DNA from: Spongiactinospora rosea
Lineage (GTDB): Bacteria > Actinomycetota > Actinomycetes > Streptosporangiales > Streptosporangiaceae
NCBI RefSeq assembly: GCF_003315795.1
Contig: NZ_QMEY01000013.1
Location: forward strand, 62,001 to 126,000
Length of the DNA stretch: 64,000 bases
Direction: 5' to 3'
This document shows positions 18,066 through 26,265 of the stretch, in pieces. The position numbers and the translations under genes are program-made. Under the pieces are notes generated by a model, which saw only the letters and a program-made list of their open reading frames with translations, had not been told where the DNA came from and made no database searches. Numbering within the stretch: position 1 is the first letter of the stretch; each line of letters begins with the position of its first letter.

Positions 18066-18314
18066 TCACTCGATGGTGTCCTCGATGACTTCCTCGATGT
18101 CGCTGGCTATCGTGTCGGCCTCCGGCCCCACGACGACCTGGACGATCTTGCCCGCCGTCATGACACCGTGGGCCCCGGCGGCGCGCAGCGCCGCCGTGTC
18201 CACCTTCGAGGCGTCCCGGACCTCCGTGCGCAGTCGAGTGATGCACGGCTCGATCTCGATGATGTTCTCCGCACCACCGAGACCGGCGATGATCGCCTCG
18301 GCGTCTGCCGCCAT
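18066..18314 (-). CDS. nagF: PTS EIIB component, glucose/GlcNAc type
   Basis: This 82-residue EIIB protein carries phosphate on Cys24 in IEPCITRLRTEV, the standard glucose-family IIB loop, and hands it to the sugar bound by EIIC. The rest follows the family: DTAALRAAGAHGVM and VQVVVGPEADTIASDIEE. ATG at 18314 is preceded by GAGGAGG with good spacing; the frame is open further upstream but without a better signal. The symbol nagF is borrowed from the Streptomyces GlcNAc system, because the partner IIC gene here is of the GlcNAc type. Confidence 0.92.
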   Translation of the reverse strand: MAADAEAIIAGLGGAENIIEIEPCITRLRTEVRDASKVDTAALRAAGAHGVMTAGKIVQVVVGPEADTIASDIEEVIEDTIE

Positions 18315-18389
18315 GGCATCCTCCTCGTTGTCCGTGACCAGGCTAAACGAAGTGACCCGGCGGATCGCGCGCAGCACGGCCAAGGGTCG

Positions 18390-19424
18390 TTACTCGGTTT
18401 GCGTGACCTTCTTCAGACCGCGCGGCGAGTCGGGGTCGACCCCAAGCCTGCGGGCCAGCGCCTCGGTGAGCAACTGGCCGGGGACGATCAGCCCGAGCGG
18501 GGCCACCCACTCCGGCAGGTCCGGACCGTTCAGCGCGGCGGTGGAGGCGCGGGCCAGGCCGTCGCCGCCGCCGATGCCGTACGCCGCCGCGCCCGCGCCG
18601 GTGACCCGCTCGGCCAGCGCCACGGTGCCCGGCAGCGTCGGCCCCTCACCGGCCGCGACCAGGATGGCCGGGGTGTCCTCGTCCACCACGGCGATCGGGC
18701 CGTGCAGCAGGTCGGCGTAGGACAGACCCATGGCGTGCAGGTAGCACGCCTCCTTGAGCTTCAGCGCGGTCTCCAGGGCGGTGGAGAAGGCCAGGCCGCG
18801 CCCGGACACGACCACGCCGGGCTTGCCCGCGAGGCCCGCCACGACGGCCTCCAGGTCGCCCGGGTCGTCGATCAGCTTGGCCACGGCGTCGGGCACGCGG
18901 TCGAGGTCGGCGGCGTCCACGTCGGCACCGAGGCCGAGGGCCAGCACCGCGAGGGCGGCGAGCTGCGTGGTGTAGGTCTTGGTGGCCGGTACGGCCTTCT
19001 CCTCGCCCGCCTCGGTGCACAGCGCCAGGTCGGCGGCCTCGGCGAGCGGGCTCTGCGGCCCGCCGTTGGTGATCGCGACGGTCTTGGCCCCGCAGTCCTT
19101 GGCCCAGGCCAGGGTCTCGACGATCTCCTCGGTACGGCCCGACTGGGACAGCCCGACCGCGAGCACGCCGGAAAGATCCACCTTGCGCTTGTAGGTCGTG
19201 GCGATGGAGGGCGCGGCGAGCGTGGCCAGCCGCCCGGTACGGGCCTCGGTGAGGTACCGGCCGTACACCGCGGCGTTGTCGGAGGTGCCACGGGCGATGA
19301 AGAGCGTCTGCCGAGTGCCCTCGGCCACCCGCTCCACCTCGCCGACCCGCGGGAGCAGCGAGTCGAGGGTGGCCCGCAACGCCGCCGGCTGCTCGCCGAT
19401 CTCCCTGCGCATAAAGGTCGTCAT
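18390..19424 (-). CDS. SIS-domain sugar-phosphate isomerase/deaminase (NagB-II-like)
   Basis: This 344-residue protein has two SIS domains, like the isomerase half of GlmS. Visible features are IARGTSDNAAVYGRYLTE (first SIS, substrate loop), GLSQSGRTEEIVETL (phosphate-binding Ser loop), KTYTTQLAALAVLAL, VVSGRGLAFSTALETALKLKE (second SIS) and the C-terminal PRGLKKVTQTE, typical of GlmS-type ends (PRxLxKxVT). There is no glutaminase domain. In GlcNAc gene clusters such proteins act as glucosamine-6-phosphate deaminases of type II. Here it heads the PTS operon under the palindromic operator and replaces a classical nagB, which is not in the window; nagA is also absent. Confidence 0.88.
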   Translation of the reverse strand: MTTFMRREIGEQPAALRATLDSLLPRVGEVERVAEGTRQTLFIARGTSDNAAVYGRYLTEARTGRLATLAAPSIATTYKRKVDLSGVLAVGLSQSGRTEEIVETLAWAKDCGAKTVAITNGGPQSPLAEAADLALCTEAGEEKAVPATKTYTTQLAALAVLALGLGADVDAADLDRVPDAVAKLIDDPGDLEAVVAGLAGKPGVVVSGRGLAFSTALETALKLKEACYLHAMGLSYADLLHGPIAVVDEDTPAILVAAGEGPTLPGTVALAERVTGAGAAAYGIGGGDGLARASTAALNGPDLPEWVAPLGLIVPGQLLTEALARRLGVDPDSPRGLKKVTQTE

Positions 19425-19501
19425 CTTCCGCCCAGTCTCCTTGAGATCGGCCTGTTATGGATCCGTCGCCGGACGATGCGTTGACACTCAAATCCAGCAT
19501 G

Positions 19502-19523
19502 TGGTCTAGTCCGGACTAGACCA
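19502..19523. promoter_or_regulatory. 22-bp perfect palindrome, DasR-type (dre-like) operator
   Basis: This is a perfect inverted repeat with arms TGGTCTAGTCC and GGACTAGACCA in the 146-base gap between the divergent deaminase/PTS operon and the GntR-family gene. The DasR consensus core is TGGTCTAGACCA. Here each half matches it at 10 of 12 positions, as if two dre sites overlap symmetrically. Such a site could control both the PTS operon and the regulator/EIIC operon. No second copy was found by eye elsewhere in the window. Confidence 0.85.
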
Positions 19524-19570
19524 GTACGAACCATAACTCATGCCACCCGCATCGATCGAGGGGAGGCTTC

Positions 19571-20311
19571 GTGGCGGAGATCGACCCGGACAGCCCGGTG
19601 CCGAAGTACTTCCAGCTTCGCGAAATCCTCCTCGACCTGATAGAGAGCGACGAGCTGCCCATCGGCGCGGCCATCCCCTCCGAGCGGGAGCTGTGCCAGC
19701 GGTTCGGCCTGTCCCGGATGACGGTACGGCAGGCGGTCGATCACCTCGTCTCCGAAGGCCGGTTGCACCGGGTCGCGGGCAAGGGCACCTTCGTGGCCCG
19801 CCCGAAGATCGAGATGGCGATCCGGCTCACCTCCTTCAGCGACGACATGCGCGCCCGCGGCCTGGAGCCCGGATCACGCGACCTCGACCGGCGGATCGTG
19901 CGCGCGAGCGCCCACCTGGCCAGGGAGCTGGGCATCCAGCCCGGCGACGAGGTCCACTTCATCGAGCGCCTGCGGCTGGCCGACGGCGAGCCGCTGAGCA
20001 TCGACCGCTCGCACATCCCGGTCGCCCTGGCCCCCGACCTCTCCGCCCACGACCTCGCCAACCGCTCGCTGTACAGCCTGCTCGAATCCCGCTACGGCCT
20101 CATCCTGGACGGCGGCGAGCTGACCATCGACGGCGGCATCGCCGATCCCGGCGACGCCGACCTGCTGAAGCTCCCCCGGGGCGGCGCCGTGCTGTTGCTC
20201 CAGCGTCGTTCCTTCGCCGGCGGCGTCTGCGCCGAACTCGGGGTCTCGACCTATCGCGCCGACCGCTACCAGCTCCGTACAGTGCTGGAAATCCCGCAGC
20301 GGCGCAGCTGA
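19571..20311 (+). CDS. dasR: GntR/HutC-family regulator, DasR-like
   Basis: This 246-residue regulator has an N-terminal winged helix (PVPKYFQLREILLDLIESDE, then LPIGAAIPSERELCQRFGLS, RMTVRQAVDHLVSEGRLHRV and GKGTFVA) and a UTRA effector domain (ELGIQPGDEVHFIERLRLAD and onwards). It closely resembles DasR of Streptomyces, which represses GlcNAc uptake and is released by glucosamine-6-phosphate. Its location next to the 22-bp operator and upstream of the GlcNAc EIIC gene supports this. The start is GTG at 19571 with GGGGAGG four bases upstream. The effector is inferred from the family and not directly visible. Confidence 0.9.
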   Translation: MAEIDPDSPVPKYFQLREILLDLIESDELPIGAAIPSERELCQRFGLSRMTVRQAVDHLVSEGRLHRVAGKGTFVARPKIEMAIRLTSFSDDMRARGLEPGSRDLDRRIVRASAHLARELGIQPGDEVHFIERLRLADGEPLSIDRSHIPVALAPDLSAHDLANRSLYSLLESRYGLILDGGELTIDGGIADPGDADLLKLPRGGAVLLLQRRSFAGGVCAELGVSTYRADRYQLRTVLEIPQRRS

Positions 20312-20347
20312 ATCTCCTCCCCAACCGACCCCCAGGAGGAACCCCCG

Positions 20348-21691
20348 ATGAGCTCCACTTCGGACGCGGCACATCCTGCCGCGCCCGCGCCACAGTCGAC
20401 GCTCATGGGCGCCCTGTCCCGGATCGGCCGCTCGCTCATGCTGCCCATCGCGGCGCTGCCCGCCGCCGCGATCCTGATGCGGCTGGGTCAGGACGACCTG
20501 CTCGGCCGTACCGACAACGCGACGATGGACCGGATCGCCCTGATCATCAAGGGCGCCGGCGACTCACTGTTCGACGCGCTGCCCCTGCTCTTCGCGGTCG
20601 GAGTCGCGGTCGGCTTCGCGCGCCGGGCGGACGGCTCGACCGCGCTGGCCGCGGTGATCGGGTACCTGGTGTTCGACCGCATCACCAAGCTGATGTTCTT
20701 CGAGTCCGACCTGCGGCCCCAGGTGTCACAGCGGGTGGTGGGCGCGGACAACACCATGGTGGACATGATCAACCTGGCTTCGGCCAACCCCACGCGGGTG
20801 CTCGGTGGCATCCTGATAGGTGTGGTGACCGCGCTGCTGTGGCAGCGGTTCTACCGGACGAAGCTGCCGGCGTGGCTGGCGTTCTTCGGCGGACGCCGCT
20901 TCGTCCCGATCATGACCTCGCTGGCCGGGCTGGTGCTCGGGGTCGTCTTCGGCCTCATCTGGCCGCCGATCGGCGACGCGATCAGCTCCTTCGGCGACTG
21001 GCTGGCCACCAACTCGACGGTCGGGGCGGGCCTGTACGGGCTGTTCAACCGGTTCCTGATCCCGCTCGGGCTGCACCACTTCCTCAACTCGATCGTGTGG
21101 TACCTGGTCCCGGAGTGCACGGCCGGCGTCGAGGGGACGATCGCCAACGCCGCGGGCGACCAGTACTGCTACTTCGCCGGGCACGTCGGCTCGGGGGAGT
21201 TCATGGCCGGGTTCTTCCCGGTGATGATGTTCGGCCTGCCCGCCGCCGCGCTGGCCATCTGGCGGGCCGCGCCGCCGCACCGCCGCGGGACCGTGGGCAG
21301 CATCATGATCTCCGCCGCCCTGGTCTCCTTCGTGACCGGCATCACCGAGCCCATCGAGTTCGCGTTCATCTTCGTCGCCCCCGTGCTGTTCGTCGCGCAC
21401 GCCGTGCTGACCGGCGTCTCGATGGCGCTCACCGCGGCGATGGACGGCTGGCTCGGCTTCGGCTTCTCCGCCGGGCTCATCGACGCCCTGCTCAACGCCT
21501 CCAAGTCGAACACGAACAACTTCTGGCTGATCATGGGCCTTGGAGTGATCTACGGCGTCGTGTACTACGTGATCTTCAGTTTCCTGATCAGGAAGCTGAA
21601 CATCATGACCCCCGGCCGCGAGCCGGACTCCGACCTGGACACGGGTGAGACCGCCGCCACCGGCGGCAGATCGCCCTCCCAGGCCACTTGA
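20348..21691 (+). CDS. nagE2: PTS EIIC permease, N-acetylglucosamine type
   Basis: This 447-residue polytopic membrane protein imports and phosphorylates the sugar together with EIIB. Family marks: LMLPIAALPAAAILMRLGQ at the N-terminus, IPLGLHHFLNSIVWYLVPEC, GFFPVMMFGLPAAALAIW and GITEPIEFAFIFVAPVLF, the GITEP substrate loop. It lacks fused IIB or IIA domains, consistent with the separate genes opposite. It starts 36 bases after the regulator gene with AGGAGGA upstream, so the two form one operon, and it is followed by a strong terminator. GlcNAc specificity comes from family resemblance and the DasR context; glucose is the main alternative. Confidence 0.93.
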   Translation: MSSTSDAAHPAAPAPQSTLMGALSRIGRSLMLPIAALPAAAILMRLGQDDLLGRTDNATMDRIALIIKGAGDSLFDALPLLFAVGVAVGFARRADGSTALAAVIGYLVFDRITKLMFFESDLRPQVSQRVVGADNTMVDMINLASANPTRVLGGILIGVVTALLWQRFYRTKLPAWLAFFGGRRFVPIMTSLAGLVLGVVFGLIWPPIGDAISSFGDWLATNSTVGAGLYGLFNRFLIPLGLHHFLNSIVWYLVPECTAGVEGTIANAAGDQYCYFAGHVGSGEFMAGFFPVMMFGLPAAALAIWRAAPPHRRGTVGSIMISAALVSFVTGITEPIEFAFIFVAPVLFVAHAVLTGVSMALTAAMDGWLGFGFSAGLIDALLNASKSNTNNFWLIMGLGVIYGVVYYVIFSFLIRKLNIMTPGREPDSDLDTGETAATGGRSPSQAT

Positions 21692-21704
21692 CCCTCCCCC
21701 TAAA

Positions 21705-21754
21705 GCGGTCCCGGACGCTCCCCCTCCCCCACCTCCACGGGCGTCCGGGACCGC
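21705..21754 (+). terminator. Rho-independent-like terminator after EIIC gene
   Basis: A perfect 14-bp stem (GCGGTCCCGGACGC with GCGTCCGGGACCGC) encloses a C-rich 22-base loop, 13 bases after the EIIC stop. No U tract follows, as is common in high-GC actinomycetes. Confidence 0.8.
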
Positions 21755-21796
21755 ACCCCCTCGCCGGTATTCGCGCGAGCTGCCAGTCTGGATGTC

Positions 21797-22063
21797 ATGA
21801 ATGAGGAGCAGATCCCGCAGATCGGCCCGTGCTACGCGTGCGGGCGCGCGTTCCGCGTCGATGCGGGGGAGGTCGTGATGTTCACGGTCGATCCGGAAAC
21901 CGGTCTGCCCCCGGGATTGTCCGTGCTGGGCACGCGGCGCGAACCCAGCCCGGAGGCGGTGGCCAGGGCGGTCGAGAAGCCGGTCTGCCCCGACTGCGTG
22001 GCGCGGGCCGAGCGCTTCACGGCGGAGTCGGACACCCCGCCCTCGTGGCCCACCTGGCCGTGA
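21797..22063 (+). CDS. Small two-CxxC hypothetical protein
   Basis: This 88-residue soluble protein has two Cys pairs, CYACGRAF near residue 13 and CPDC near residue 69, spaced like a zinc ribbon. Between them is EVVMFTVDPETGLPPGLSVL. I do not know a function; similar small zinc-binding proteins are widespread in actinomycetes. It stands alone between the EIIC terminator and the convergent MFS gene. Confidence 0.7.
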   Translation: MNEEQIPQIGPCYACGRAFRVDAGEVVMFTVDPETGLPPGLSVLGTRREPSPEAVARAVEKPVCPDCVARAERFTAESDTPPSWPTWP

Positions 22064-22091
22064 GCGCGGCTCCTTCTAGGGTGGCTGAGCG

Positions 22092-23345
22092 TTAGCGGAC
22101 CGATCGGATCGGCAGGATCAGCAGCGATCCGGCCAGCGCCAGCAGGCCGCCGGCCGCGTACAGGGCCGGGTAGCCGCCCAGGCCGCCCACCACGAACGCG
22201 GCGGCGAACGGCGCGACGACCTGCGGCGCGTTGAGCGCGATGTGGAAGACGCCGAGGTCGCGTCCGGCGCCGTCGGCGGCGGGCAGCACCAGCGTGACCA
22301 GCGCCTGGTCCACCGACAGGTAGGTGCCGAAGCCGATGCCGCTCAGCACGGCCGAGGCCAGTTGCGCGTCCCAGGTCGGGGAGAGCAGCGGCAGTACGGT
22401 GGCGACGGTGATCAGCAGCGAGGACAGCAGCACGAACAGCTTGCGGCGGTCCAGCCGGTCGGCCAGCGGTCCCATGATCAGCATGCCCAGCACCAGGCAT
22501 CCGGTGGTCACGGACGTGCTGGTGGCGGTCGCGGCGGCGGGTTCGAGCCCGGCGGGCAGGCGGATGTAGTCGGTGAGCGCGTACAGGCTGAAGGAGCTGA
22601 CCGTGAAGTACCCGAGGAACATCACCGCGCGGGCGGCGAAGGCCCAGGCGTAGTCGCGGGTGCGCAGGCTGGCCACGGCTCCCGCGATCTCCGCCCTGAT
22701 CGAGCCGCCGCGCGCGGGCGCGGGGTCCGTGGAGGGCGCGCTCTCCTTGGCGACCAGGGCCATGGCCAGCGAACCCGCCAGGAACACGGCGGCCAGCAGG
22801 CAGTAGGCCAGGAAGACCGAACCGGACAGCGCCGCGCCGATCCAGACGCCGACGGCGCCGCCGATCGGGATGCCGAGGCCGTTCAGGGTGGAGGCCAGCC
22901 CCAGGCGGCGCGCGGGCACCCGGTCGGCGACCACGGCGAGCACGATGTTGAGGCCGATATTGACCGTGCCCTGGACCAGGAACCAGCCGATCAGCAGCCC
23001 GGTGACGGTGGAGACCGAGCCGAGCAGTACCAGCGACGCGGCGGCGGTGATCCCGCCGGCCAGGAACCACGGCGAGCGGCGTCCCCAGCGGCCCTTCGTG
23101 CGGTCCGACCAGGCGCCGACGATCGGCGGCACGCAGACGGAGGCGATCGCGCTGATCCCGGTCACCAGGCCGAACGCGCCCAGCTTGCCCGCGGGGTCGG
23201 CCGCCGCGACCTGGCCGGGCAGCAGGATCGAGACGGACGCGGTGATGGCGATGTAGCCGACCGTGTTGAAGGCGAGCATCGCGCCGAGGAGCAGGGGAAG
23301 CCGGCCGGTGCGCGGGACCGCGGACCGGCTGAGCGAGGAGGTCAT
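22092..23345 (-). CDS. MFS transporter
   Basis: This 417-residue major facilitator has about 12 hydrophobic segments, starting LPLLLGAMLAFNTVGYIAIT. A motif-A-like loop, GAWSDRTKGRWGRRSPWFL, lies between TM2 and TM3, and its half-repeat PLADRLDRRKLF lies in the second half. The loop (GxxSDRTKGRWGRRSPW) also resembles sugar-cation symporters of the GPH type. The start is ATG at 23345 with AGAAGGA upstream. The tetR stop lies only two bases before it, so the regulator and transporter form one operon. The cargo is unknown; the neighbouring glycosidase makes a sugar or glycoside plausible. Confidence 0.88.
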   Translation of the reverse strand: MTSSLSRSAVPRTGRLPLLLGAMLAFNTVGYIAITASVSILLPGQVAAADPAGKLGAFGLVTGISAIASVCVPPIVGAWSDRTKGRWGRRSPWFLAGGITAAASLVLLGSVSTVTGLLIGWFLVQGTVNIGLNIVLAVVADRVPARRLGLASTLNGLGIPIGGAVGVWIGAALSGSVFLAYCLLAAVFLAGSLAMALVAKESAPSTDPAPARGGSIRAEIAGAVASLRTRDYAWAFAARAVMFLGYFTVSSFSLYALTDYIRLPAGLEPAAATATSTSVTTGCLVLGMLIMGPLADRLDRRKLFVLLSSLLITVATVLPLLSPTWDAQLASAVLSGIGFGTYLSVDQALVTLVLPAADGAGRDLGVFHIALNAPQVVAPFAAAFVVGGLGGYPALYAAGGLLALAGSLLILPIRSVR

Positions 23346-23347
23346 GC

Positions 23348-23977
23348 TTATTCCTTCTTGCGGGGTGGATCTGTGCGGGGCGGCAGGTCGAGACCGCCGG
23401 CCAGCTTGGTGAAGGTGCGGTCGAGGAGATCCAGGCAGACCGGGATGTCGCCGTAGGAGCCCGCGGCCCACTCCTGCAGGGCGACGCGCATGGCGGCGAA
23501 GGCGACCGAGGCCAGCACCCTGGCCTCCAGGCCGACGCCGATCGAGGAGCGGTCCGCCAGGTGGCGGGCCAGCCGTTCCTCGCGCAGCGTGAACCTGCGC
23601 ATGTTCTCGCCCATGAGAGCGGGGTTGTCCTGCATCAGGGCCTGGACCCTGAAGCGGCGCTGGAGTTCGGCCTCGTCGAGTGCGGGGTCGGTGAAGTAGT
23701 CGCGGGCCGCGCGGTGCAGCGCGGTGAGGGCGGACTCGTGGTCCGGACGGGCGTCCAGCAACGCCAGCCAGTCGTCCATCACCTGTTCCTCGTGGGCCAG
23801 GACGACGTCCTCCTTGGTGGCGAAGTAGCGGTTGAACGTCTTGCGCGACACCACGACCTCGTCGGCGATCTGCTGGACGGTCGTGGCGGCGAAGCCCTGC
23901 TCCTCGAACAGGCGCAGGGCCACATCGATGAGGGCACGCCGGGTGTTGGCCTTCTTGCGCTCACGTAGTCCCGTCAT
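23348..23977 (-). CDS. TetR-family regulator
   Basis: This 209-residue repressor has an N-terminal HTH (RRALIDVALRLFEEQGFAAT then TVQQIADEVVVSRKTFNRYF, then FATKEDVVL) and a helical ligand domain. It is first in an operon with the MFS gene and divergent from the GH89 gene. Its ATG lies about seven bases from a good -10 hexamer, so its mRNA is probably leaderless. An operator copy overlaps its own promoter, so autoregulation is likely. The inducer is unknown. Confidence 0.9.
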   Translation of the reverse strand: MTGLRERKKANTRRALIDVALRLFEEQGFAATTVQQIADEVVVSRKTFNRYFATKEDVVLAHEEQVMDDWLALLDARPDHESALTALHRAARDYFTDPALDEAELQRRFRVQALMQDNPALMGENMRRFTLREERLARHLADRSSIGVGLEARVLASVAFAAMRVALQEWAAGSYGDIPVCLDLLDRTFTKLAGGLDLPPRTDPPRKKE

Positions 23978-23983
23978 GGCGGC

Positions 23984-24013
23984 ACTGTAGGCGAAAGTGT
24001 CTCAATGGGACAA
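23984..24013 (-). promoter_or_regulatory. tetR promoter with embedded operator copy 1
   Basis: On the minus strand, TTGTCC (24013-24008) and TACAGT (23989-23984) are separated by 18 bases, and transcription would start close to the tetR ATG. The near-perfect inverted repeat TGTCTC-AAT-GGGACA (23998-24012) lies between and over these hexamers, so a bound repressor would block RNA polymerase. Confidence 0.75.
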
Positions 24014-24018
24014 GTGTC

Positions 24019-24063
24019 TTGGTTATGAAGGTTTGAGCTGCTATTAGTTGTCCCGTTGGGACA
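24019..24063 (+). promoter_or_regulatory. GH89 gene promoter with operator copy 2
   Basis: TTGGTT (24019-24024) and TATTAG (24042-24047) are spaced by 17 bases. The perfect inverted repeat TGTCCC-GTT-GGGACA (24049-24063) begins just after the -10 and covers the expected start of transcription. It is the same element as the copy in the tetR promoter, which supports one TetR protein controlling both directions. Confidence 0.78.
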
Positions 24064-24092
24064 GTTTTGATCGGGTTTCAGGAGGATCGAGT

Positions 24093-26168
24093 ATGAGCGC
24101 CGCCCCATGGACCGGTGCCGCGCGGGACGTCATCGGCAGACTCGCCGGGCCGCTCGCCCACGAGCTGGACGTACGGGCGCTGCCCCGCGACGACGGCCGC
24201 GACCGCTACGAGGTACTGGCGGAGAACGGCCGGACCGTGCTGGTCGGCACCGGGCCCGTCGCCGTGGCGAGCGCCTTCAACCGCTACCTGCGCGACGTCG
24301 CGCACGGCCAAGTCTCCCGCTGGGGCGTGCACCTGCCCGCCACCGCACCGCTTCCGGCCAGGCACATCCGCGCCGCCACGCCGTACGACCACCGGGTCGC
24401 CTACAACCTCACCGTGGCCGGCTACACCACGCCCTTCTACCACTGGCCGGAGTGGGAGCGTGAGCTGGACCTGCTGGCCGCCTCCGGGATCAACGCCGCG
24501 CACCTGACGCTCGGGCAGGAGCTGGTGTGGCTGGAGGCGTTCCAGGAGTTCGGCTACACCGAACGCGAACTGCTGGAGTGGATCGTGCCACCCTCCCACC
24601 AGGCGTGGCAGTGGCTCAACAACATCCACAGCTTCGGCGGCGGCACCACCCGCGGCCTGGCCGAACGGCGGGCCGAACTGGCCGTGCGGGTCCTCGGCCG
24701 GATGCGGGAACTGGGCATCCGGCCCATCCTGCCCGGCTTTTCCGGCGCGGTCCCCGACGGCTTCGCCGAGCGCAACCCCGGCGCTCGCACGGTCCCGCAG
24801 GGCCAGTGGTTCATGGACGTCACCGGTCCGCGGCGGCCCGACTGGCTCGACACCACCACGCCCGCGTACGCCCAGGTCGCCGAGGCGTTCTACCGGCACC
24901 AGCGCGACCGCTTCGGCCACCACGACGCCTGGGCGGTGGACCTGCTGCACGAGGGCGGCCGCCTGGGCGGCGCCTCCCTCACCGACGCCGCCACCGGCAT
25001 CGAACGCGCGCTGCGCGCGGCCGACCCTGACTACCTGTGGGTCATCCAGGCGTGGACCGGCAACCCGCGCGAGGAGATGATGGCCGCCATCGACCGCTCG
25101 CACGCCCTGGTCATCGACCTGACGGGCACGGTGTGGCGGAGGACGTCCGGTTTCTGGGGGACGCCGTGGGCGTACGGCATCCTGCCCAACTACGGCGGGC
25201 GGCACGGCCTGTACGGCTCCCTGCCCGACATCGCCGCCGCCCCGGCCGCTTTCGCCGCGGAATCGTCCGTGGCCGCCCCCGTGGGGCTGTCCAACATGGC
25301 CGAGGGGGTGGACACCAACCCCGTGGTCTGGGACCTGTTCGCCGACCTGACCTGGGCCGGCGAGCCCATCGACCTGGACACCTGGCTGCCCCGCTGGGTG
25401 TGGTCCCGGTACGGTCAGGTCGATCCCGACGCCCTCGCCGCCTGGCGCACGCTGCGCGCGTCGGCGTACGCGAACTGGGGCCCGCCCCTGGAGACGCAGC
25501 TCGACGACATGCCCGACATCGCCGGCGAACTGGACGTCTACGCGGCCACCGACAGCGTGTTCGCCGCCGAACCCTCCCTCTCCCCCGACCAGGCATCGGT
25601 CGTCGGCCCGCGCCGCCTGCACTACGACCCCGCCGACGTGGAGACCGCCTGGCGGCACCTGCTCGCCGCCGCCCCCCGGCTCCGCCACGCCGACACCTAC
25701 CGCTACGACGTGGTGGACCTCACCCGCCAGGTCCTCAACGACCGCGCCCGCGCCCTCGCCCCCACCCTCGCGGACCCCGCCGCCCAGCAGCGCTTCCTCC
25801 ACCTCCTGGACCTCCAGGAACGCCTCCTCGCCACCCGCCCGGAATTCCTCCTCGGCCGCTGGCTACGCGACGCCAGAAGCTGGGGCGCCGACGAGCCCGA
25901 GTCCCGCCAACTGGAACGCGCCGCCAAACGCCTCGTCACCGTCTGGGGCGACGCCGACTCGGCCATCCTCACCGGCTACGCCAACCGCGACTGGTCGGGC
26001 CTGATGGGCGGCTACTACAAGGAACGCTGGACCGCCTTCTTCACCAAGGGCGACACCGACTGGAACACCCACGGCCAGGATTGGTCCGACCGCCCCGAAG
26101 AGTTCCCCGCCGAGCCCACCGGCGACCCCATCGAGGTGGCCCTCACCATCCTCACCGAAAACCCCTGA
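24093..26168 (+). CDS. GH89 alpha-N-acetylglucosaminidase
   Basis: This 691-residue relative of human NAGLU hydrolyses terminal alpha-linked GlcNAc. The family layout is clear: a small N-terminal domain (VGTGPVAVASAFNRYLRDV), the barrel start RVAYNLTVAGYTTPFYHWPE, then NAAHLTLGQELVWLEAFQEF and WQWLNNIHSFGG. The likely acid/base is Glu287 in DLLHEGGRLGG and the likely nucleophile Glu404 in NMAEGVDTNPVVWDLF, by alignment to the NAGLU glutamates. There is no signal peptide, so the enzyme acts inside the cell. ATG at 24093 has AGGAGG seven bases upstream. It is expressed from the TetR-controlled promoter and ended by a hairpin at 26233. Confidence 0.92.
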   Translation: MSAAPWTGAARDVIGRLAGPLAHELDVRALPRDDGRDRYEVLAENGRTVLVGTGPVAVASAFNRYLRDVAHGQVSRWGVHLPATAPLPARHIRAATPYDHRVAYNLTVAGYTTPFYHWPEWERELDLLAASGINAAHLTLGQELVWLEAFQEFGYTERELLEWIVPPSHQAWQWLNNIHSFGGGTTRGLAERRAELAVRVLGRMRELGIRPILPGFSGAVPDGFAERNPGARTVPQGQWFMDVTGPRRPDWLDTTTPAYAQVAEAFYRHQRDRFGHHDAWAVDLLHEGGRLGGASLTDAATGIERALRAADPDYLWVIQAWTGNPREEMMAAIDRSHALVIDLTGTVWRRTSGFWGTPWAYGILPNYGGRHGLYGSLPDIAAAPAAFAAESSVAAPVGLSNMAEGVDTNPVVWDLFADLTWAGEPIDLDTWLPRWVWSRYGQVDPDALAAWRTLRASAYANWGPPLETQLDDMPDIAGELDVYAATDSVFAAEPSLSPDQASVVGPRRLHYDPADVETAWRHLLAAAPRLRHADTYRYDVVDLTRQVLNDRARALAPTLADPAAQQRFLHLLDLQERLLATRPEFLLGRWLRDARSWGADEPESRQLERAAKRLVTVWGDADSAILTGYANRDWSGLMGGYYKERWTAFFTKGDTDWNTHGQDWSDRPEEFPAEPTGDPIEVALTILTENP

Positions 26169-26232
26169 CCCCGCTTTTGTGTTCGTAAGGCGCTCCCCGC
26201 CGGCGCGCCGCTGATAATCTCCGGGCGAACAT

Positions 26233-26256
26233 GGCCGGCCAGAAATCTGGCCGGCC
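26233..26256 (+). terminator. Hairpin terminator after GH89 gene
   Basis: A 10-bp perfect stem, GGCCGGCCAG with CTGGCCGGCC, has the tetraloop AAAT and is followed by TTCC. It sits 65 bases after the GH89 stop and only 9 bases before the next reading frame opens. Confidence 0.82.
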
Positions 26257-26265
26257 TTCCCTCGC

